DNA of 34,032 nucleotides from CG2-30-44-17 sp964344725 (lineage in GTDB: Bacteria; Patescibacteriota; Gracilibacteria; UBA1369; UBA12470): assembly GCA_964344725.1 (NCBI GenBank), contig CAYFOI010000014.1, positions 1 to 34,032 on the forward strand. The letters run 5' to 3'. Position numbers and translations under genes: made by a program. Below, one piece after another: positions 31,015 to 34,032 of the stretch; position 1 is the stretch's first letter, and every line of letters begins with the position of its first letter. The notes under the pieces were generated by a model that did not search any database, was not told the origin of the DNA, and saw only the letters and a list, made by a program, of their open reading frames with translations.

Positions 31015-32271
31015 CTATTCTTTGCGTTCGATCTTAGCTCCTAGGTTACGGAGTTTGTCGTCTAGCCTTTCGTATCCGCGATCGATGTAGTTGATATTGC
31101 TGATTTCTGTCTCACCTTCCGCTACAAGTGCAGCCAAAACCATTGCTGCCCCTGCTCTTATGTCACAACTTGCAATAGGCACGCCTCTGAGCTTGGTTGG
31201 ACCGTGAATCAGAGCCTGGTCAGGACTTAACATATCTATTGTTGCACCCATTCTTTGCAGTTCGTACAAGTAGTTTAAGCGGCCTTCGAATAGTGTTTCG
31301 TAAATTTTGCTTTCTCCTTCTGCCTGCGTCAGAAGTACTGCAAATGGCGCCTGTAAGTCTGTTGCAAAGCCTGGATAAACTGCTGTTCGCAGTTTTTCTA
31401 CAGATTTCCACGTACTTGATGGCATTATTTTTACTTCGTTTTTACCGAGCTTGAATTTAGCACCGACTTCTTCAAGTTTTTGCCAAAAACTATCCAAATG
31501 TTCTGGGTGGCAATTCTTAAGCGTGAGATTTCCTTTGGTTAATACGCCTGCAAGTGCGAGCGTTCCCGTTTCTAGGTAGTCCGAAATAACTGTGTGATTT
31601 GCTCCGTGAAGTTCGCTGACTCCTTCGATTCTCAATGTGTGTGTACCGATTTCTTCGATCTTTGCGCCCATTTTATTTAAGAAATCGCATAGATCTTGAA
31701 CATGTGGCTCCATAGCTGCCCATCTTATCTCTGTTGATCCTTCAGCAAGTACAGCCATCATTATTGCATTCTCGGTAGCTGTTACGCTTGCTTCCGCCAT
31801 TATTACGCGTGCTGCTTTTGGCTTGGCAGCTTTTAAATAAAGCTCTATTTCATCATCAACTATTTCAGCTCCTAGGCTACTGAGTGCATGTGTATGAGCG
31901 TGAACAGATCTTTTCCCAAGTACACATCCCCCTGGGAATGCCATTTTTACTTCTCCCACTCGTCCTAGAAGTGGCCCCATAACCAATATCGATGCACGTA
32001 ATTTGCCTACTTGCTCGTGATGTATTGATGTTTCTTTTATGTCTTGAGCTTCAATAAAGACTTGGTGATTTTTGAAAGCTACTTTTGCACCAATCGCCTC
32101 AAGTATACTCAACATTGTGTGAACATCGGAGATATCTGGAACGTTATCAAGTACACATGGTTCTTTTGTGAGTAGGCATGCTGCAATTATTGGCAATGCG
32201 GCGTTTTTTGACCCGCTTATTGTCACTTCTCCGTTGAGTGCGTGTTGTCCTTCTATTAAAAAAGTTGGCAT
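31015..32271 (-). CDS. murA: UDP-N-acetylglucosamine 1-carboxyvinyltransferase
   Basis: This 418-aa enzyme transfers enolpyruvate from PEP to UDP-GlcNAc, the first committed step of peptidoglycan synthesis. The N-terminal GSKNAALPIIAACLL (20-34), the PGGCVLGKRSVHAH loop with catalytic Cys116 (the residue attacked by fosfomycin) and the C-terminal DIRAGAAMVLAAL segment are all present, so the enzyme looks complete. It shows that the cell makes murein, which fits the LPXTG-anchored protein. It is separated from the unknown 440-aa gene upstream by 49 bp. Confidence 0.97.
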   Translation of the reverse strand: MPTFLIEGQHALNGEVTISGSKNAALPIIAACLLTKEPCVLDNVPDISDVHTMLSILEAIGAKVAFKNHQVFIEAQDIKETSIHHEQVGKLRASILVMGPLLGRVGEVKMAFPGGCVLGKRSVHAHTHALSSLGAEIVDDEIELYLKAAKPKAARVIMAEASVTATENAIMMAVLAEGSTEIRWAAMEPHVQDLCDFLNKMGAKIEEIGTHTLRIEGVSELHGANHTVISDYLETGTLALAGVLTKGNLTLKNCHPEHLDSFWQKLEEVGAKFKLGKNEVKIMPSSTWKSVEKLRTAVYPGFATDLQAPFAVLLTQAEGESKIYETLFEGRLNYLYELQRMGATIDMLSPDQALIHGPTKLRGVPIASCDIRAGAAMVLAALVAEGETEISNINYIDRGYERLDDKLRNLGAKIERKE

Positions 32272-32320
32272 AGCGCGGGCATTTTAGCATATACGCTGTG
32301 ATTATGCTTTATCTATTTCG

Positions 32321-33643
32321 CTATCTTTTCTGTCTGCTATCCCCACTACGTACACTGCCTACGTTATGACCTACGTCTGAAACATCTCCTCCAGCAAGTT
32401 TTCTATATAAAATCTCCATTAATTTTCTGTATGTCGGCTCATCTGGATCATCTCTAAGTCGTCTTATTATTTCTGCGTCATCCAAGCCCGTATCGTATGT
32501 GGCGTATTTAATGTTACCCGAAGCTCTATCTGCTGTGATGTACTCTACAAACCTTCCTTCGGATAAGCACCAAGCCTCTTCAGGATATCCCCCTTGGACT
32601 ATAGCTGTTTCCCCTATATCTAATTCGATTTCTTCTTGTCCCAGGCTACCCTTATCCAGTCTAACTTCTACTCCATTCATTTGAGTTCCATTCCCTACAA
32701 AAGTCAACACAGCTCTTCTTGATTCTTCATCAGGCTGAGCTTGCGCAGTCCTCCTCATATGGGCACATAAAGCAGATGAAAATGCTCTTTGCCTAGCGTT
32801 AAAAATTTTGGCTGCGCGACTCGTTTTGCGTGGTTTTAAAGCGGAATGGCAGAAACCTCCATTCCATTCGCCTCTCTCTGATTTAGGAAATAAATCCAAA
32901 GAATCCCGTCTTGTGTTATCTGTTGGAACAATTTCAAATCCAACCCCTCTAATAACATTGCCGGCTACCATGTTTCCTGTATTTCCTAGCTCAACTCCAA
33001 CGACTTGAACAGCTACAAGAGCCCGAACCACTCTTAAAAGCTCGCCTCCAACTGGATCCAGTTGTTCTCCTTGGATATCTACTGTATGCATCAAAGGACC
33101 TTCTTCTCGATTTTTCCAGTTCAAGCGTAGTTCATGTGCAAATTTATCATGTCGCTGTCTGGGGCTTCTTTGCGCAACCTGAGCTACGAAATCTACGAGC
33201 CCTGGGAAAGTTCGAGTTAACGTTGTAAATTCTCTCATATCTTGGCCAGTAGCTTCAAGACGAGGTATTTCGCTATATCCTGTATACTGTTGATCTGTAA
33301 CATGAGTAATCCCTCTAAGATCACTCCATCTCGCTTCTAGCAATGCTTGTAATGATGCTTCAAATCTCGCTTGGTTAAATGGAAATTTCCTATTCATGTC
33401 AGCAAGTTCGAGAAAGGCTGCGCGTGTCCATGCATTGCCTACGAGATGGTGGGCATTTATAGCATATGGCCTTCTTGTCTGTCTCGGCATGAGCTTGCTT
33501 GCTTCCGCTTTTTCTAATAATTCTTCGATAGTCCATCTATGTCCAACTTCTGTTTCATCATATTTTCGTTCTGTACCTTCCGACGGGGTTGGTGGCATTG
33601 TTATGGCTTGTAAAAGGTTAAAAGGGGTTGTGTATTTCACCAT
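32321..33643 (-). CDS. Unknown protein, 440 aa
   Basis: I do not recognise this protein. It is hydrophilic, has no signal peptide, membrane segment or known catalytic motif, and is rich in Arg and Glu. There is a helical N-terminal half (for example WTRAAFLELADMNRKFPF, FEASLQALLEARW) and a mixed C-terminal half (GGELLRVVRALVAVQVVGVEL, then a glycine-rich region and EEIELDIGETAIV). Two starts are possible: 33643, or the ATG at 33598. A TTGACA box at 33657-33652 lies so close to the first ATG that the second may be the true start. The C-terminal tail is low complexity. It may be specific to the lineage. Confidence 0.65.
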   Translation of the reverse strand: MVKYTTPFNLLQAITMPPTPSEGTERKYDETEVGHRWTIEELLEKAEASKLMPRQTRRPYAINAHHLVGNAWTRAAFLELADMNRKFPFNQARFEASLQALLEARWSDLRGITHVTDQQYTGYSEIPRLEATGQDMREFTTLTRTFPGLVDFVAQVAQRSPRQRHDKFAHELRLNWKNREEGPLMHTVDIQGEQLDPVGGELLRVVRALVAVQVVGVELGNTGNMVAGNVIRGVGFEIVPTDNTRRDSLDLFPKSERGEWNGGFCHSALKPRKTSRAAKIFNARQRAFSSALCAHMRRTAQAQPDEESRRAVLTFVGNGTQMNGVEVRLDKGSLGQEEIELDIGETAIVQGGYPEEAWCLSEGRFVEYITADRASGNIKYATYDTGLDDAEIIRRLRDDPDEPTYRKLMEILYRKLAGGDVSDVGHNVGSVRSGDSRQKR

Positions 33644-33703
33644 AACGTCGTTGTCAAAACAAGCATTTTATTGCGTCATATATCGGCAGCGGTTGTTGAC
33701 GGG

Positions 33704-33833
33704 GGCAGGGAGGGATGACGCCTCGTTGGGTTTTAAAGATTTTTGGCAATAGGCGAAAGAACGTACTGTACGTAAGTGAAAGAGCCTATTGATCAAGAAT
33801 CAATGGTTGGCAGGGAGGGATGACGCCTCGTTG
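33704..33833. repeat. 25-bp direct repeats flanking a palindromic hairpin
   Basis: An identical 25-bp sequence (beginning GGCAGGGAGGGATGACG) occurs at 33704-33728 and 33809-33833. The 80 bp between holds an imperfect hairpin: AATAGGC (33748-33754) with GCCTATT (33784-33790), and inside it the palindrome ACGTAC-T-GTACGT (33761-33773). I see no gene in 33644-34032. Confidence 0.8.
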
Positions 33834-33951
33834 CACTCGGCTAGGCTTCTGCGTCTCGTTCGGTCATGCTTCCGCAAGCGGAATCGCGACTCTCACTCGA
33901 CTTGAAGCAGCGAACCCTGGGTTTCGATCCCGCTTGTCCAGATTCAAAAAC

Positions 33952-33978
33952 AGCTCTCACCTGCGGTGGAGCTTTTTT
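33952..33978 (+). terminator. Rho-independent terminator-like hairpin near the right edge
   Basis: AGCTC plus CACC (33952-33960 and 33961, with a bulged T) pairs with GGTGGAGCT (33965-33973 approximately), followed by six T residues. No gene on the plus strand upstream explains it, so it may belong to a dispersed element. Confidence 0.6.
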
Positions 33979-33981
33979 GAG

Positions 33982-34003
33982 ACCGTTCATTTTCGGGTGC
34001 GTA
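33982..34003 (-). repeat. 22-bp repeat, right copy (inverted copy at 30-51)
   Basis: Exact reverse complement of 30-51. It follows a terminator-like hairpin by 4 bp. Sequence beyond the repeat on both sides does not align well, so the repeated block itself is short. Confidence 0.8.
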
Positions 34004-34032
34004 GAAATGCGAAATTTGCTTTAGTGTAAGCC

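Noticed and set aside
33820..34029. 69-aa plus-strand frame near the right edge
   Set aside because: It translates a repeat, a terminator hairpin and the 22-bp inverted repeat; composition and position indicate non-coding DNA.
1..34032. CRISPR array or a stop-codon reassignment
   Set aside because: No regularly spaced direct repeats are present, and TGA ends pabA at 10547-10549 exactly where the family ends, so the code is standard here.

Overview
The window looks like a piece of a small bacterial chromosome, most likely from the Patescibacteria (CPR) or a similar uncultured lineage, perhaps Peregrinibacteria-like. Pointers are tight and often overlapping genes, weak or absent Shine-Dalgarno sequences with very short leaders, a CDP-archaeol-synthase-family gene, a radical SAM protein of archaeosine-synthase type, a diversity-generating retroelement and an LPXTG surface protein. 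TGA is used as a stop (for example in pabA), so the code is standard. The lineage is an inference from gene content only.

Layout. Positions 123-4285 hold a type III restriction-modification pair (mod, res). The res stop overlaps the stop of a convergent reverse transcriptase, the start of a complete diversity-generating retroelement (DGR): RT (4282-5244, minus), an accessory Avd protein on the opposite strand (5225-5569, plus), template repeat TR (5569-5680), a terminator hairpin, variable repeat VR (5989-6100) and its target gene (5968-6903, minus). TR and VR align without gaps over 112 bp. All 14 differences in the diversified part (5591-5680) are at template adenines on the minus strand. 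The target has its own TTGACA-N17-TATCAT promoter. Between the target and 7383 is a gene-poor stretch with a degenerate tRNA-Ser-like piece.

Positions 7383-15212 are ordinary chromosome: HlyIII-type membrane protein, nucleoside deaminase, PPC-domain protein, GNAT acetyltransferase, small coiled-coil membrane protein, an overlapping pabA-pabB-pabC operon for p-aminobenzoate, a DUF4239-like membrane protein divergent from an HATPase protein, and a CDP-archaeol synthase homologue. A long radical SAM protein (15293-17281) follows.

Positions 17350-20400 form a recombinase island: tRNA-Ser(GCT), a large serine recombinase whose C-terminus is encoded antisense through that tRNA, a 175-bp spacer packed with interleaved inverted repeats, and a tyrosine recombinase. 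It abuts the first 79 codons of a truncated ppdK. Then come a coiled-coil gene, argS, a CNNM/CorC-type protein, a trans-sulfuration PLP enzyme, a small helical ORF overlapping an 807-aa caspase/CHAT-like protein, an LPXTG-type FN3 surface protein, a secreted or anchored ComEC-like beta-lactamase-fold hydrolase, murA and two unknown genes. The right end (33644-34032) has no gene but carries a 25-bp direct repeat, a palindromic hairpin, a terminator and one copy of a 22-bp sequence whose inverted copy lies at 30-51.

The most notable system is the DGR: Avd is encoded antisense between TR and RT, and the cassette is packed tail to tail against a type III R-M operon.
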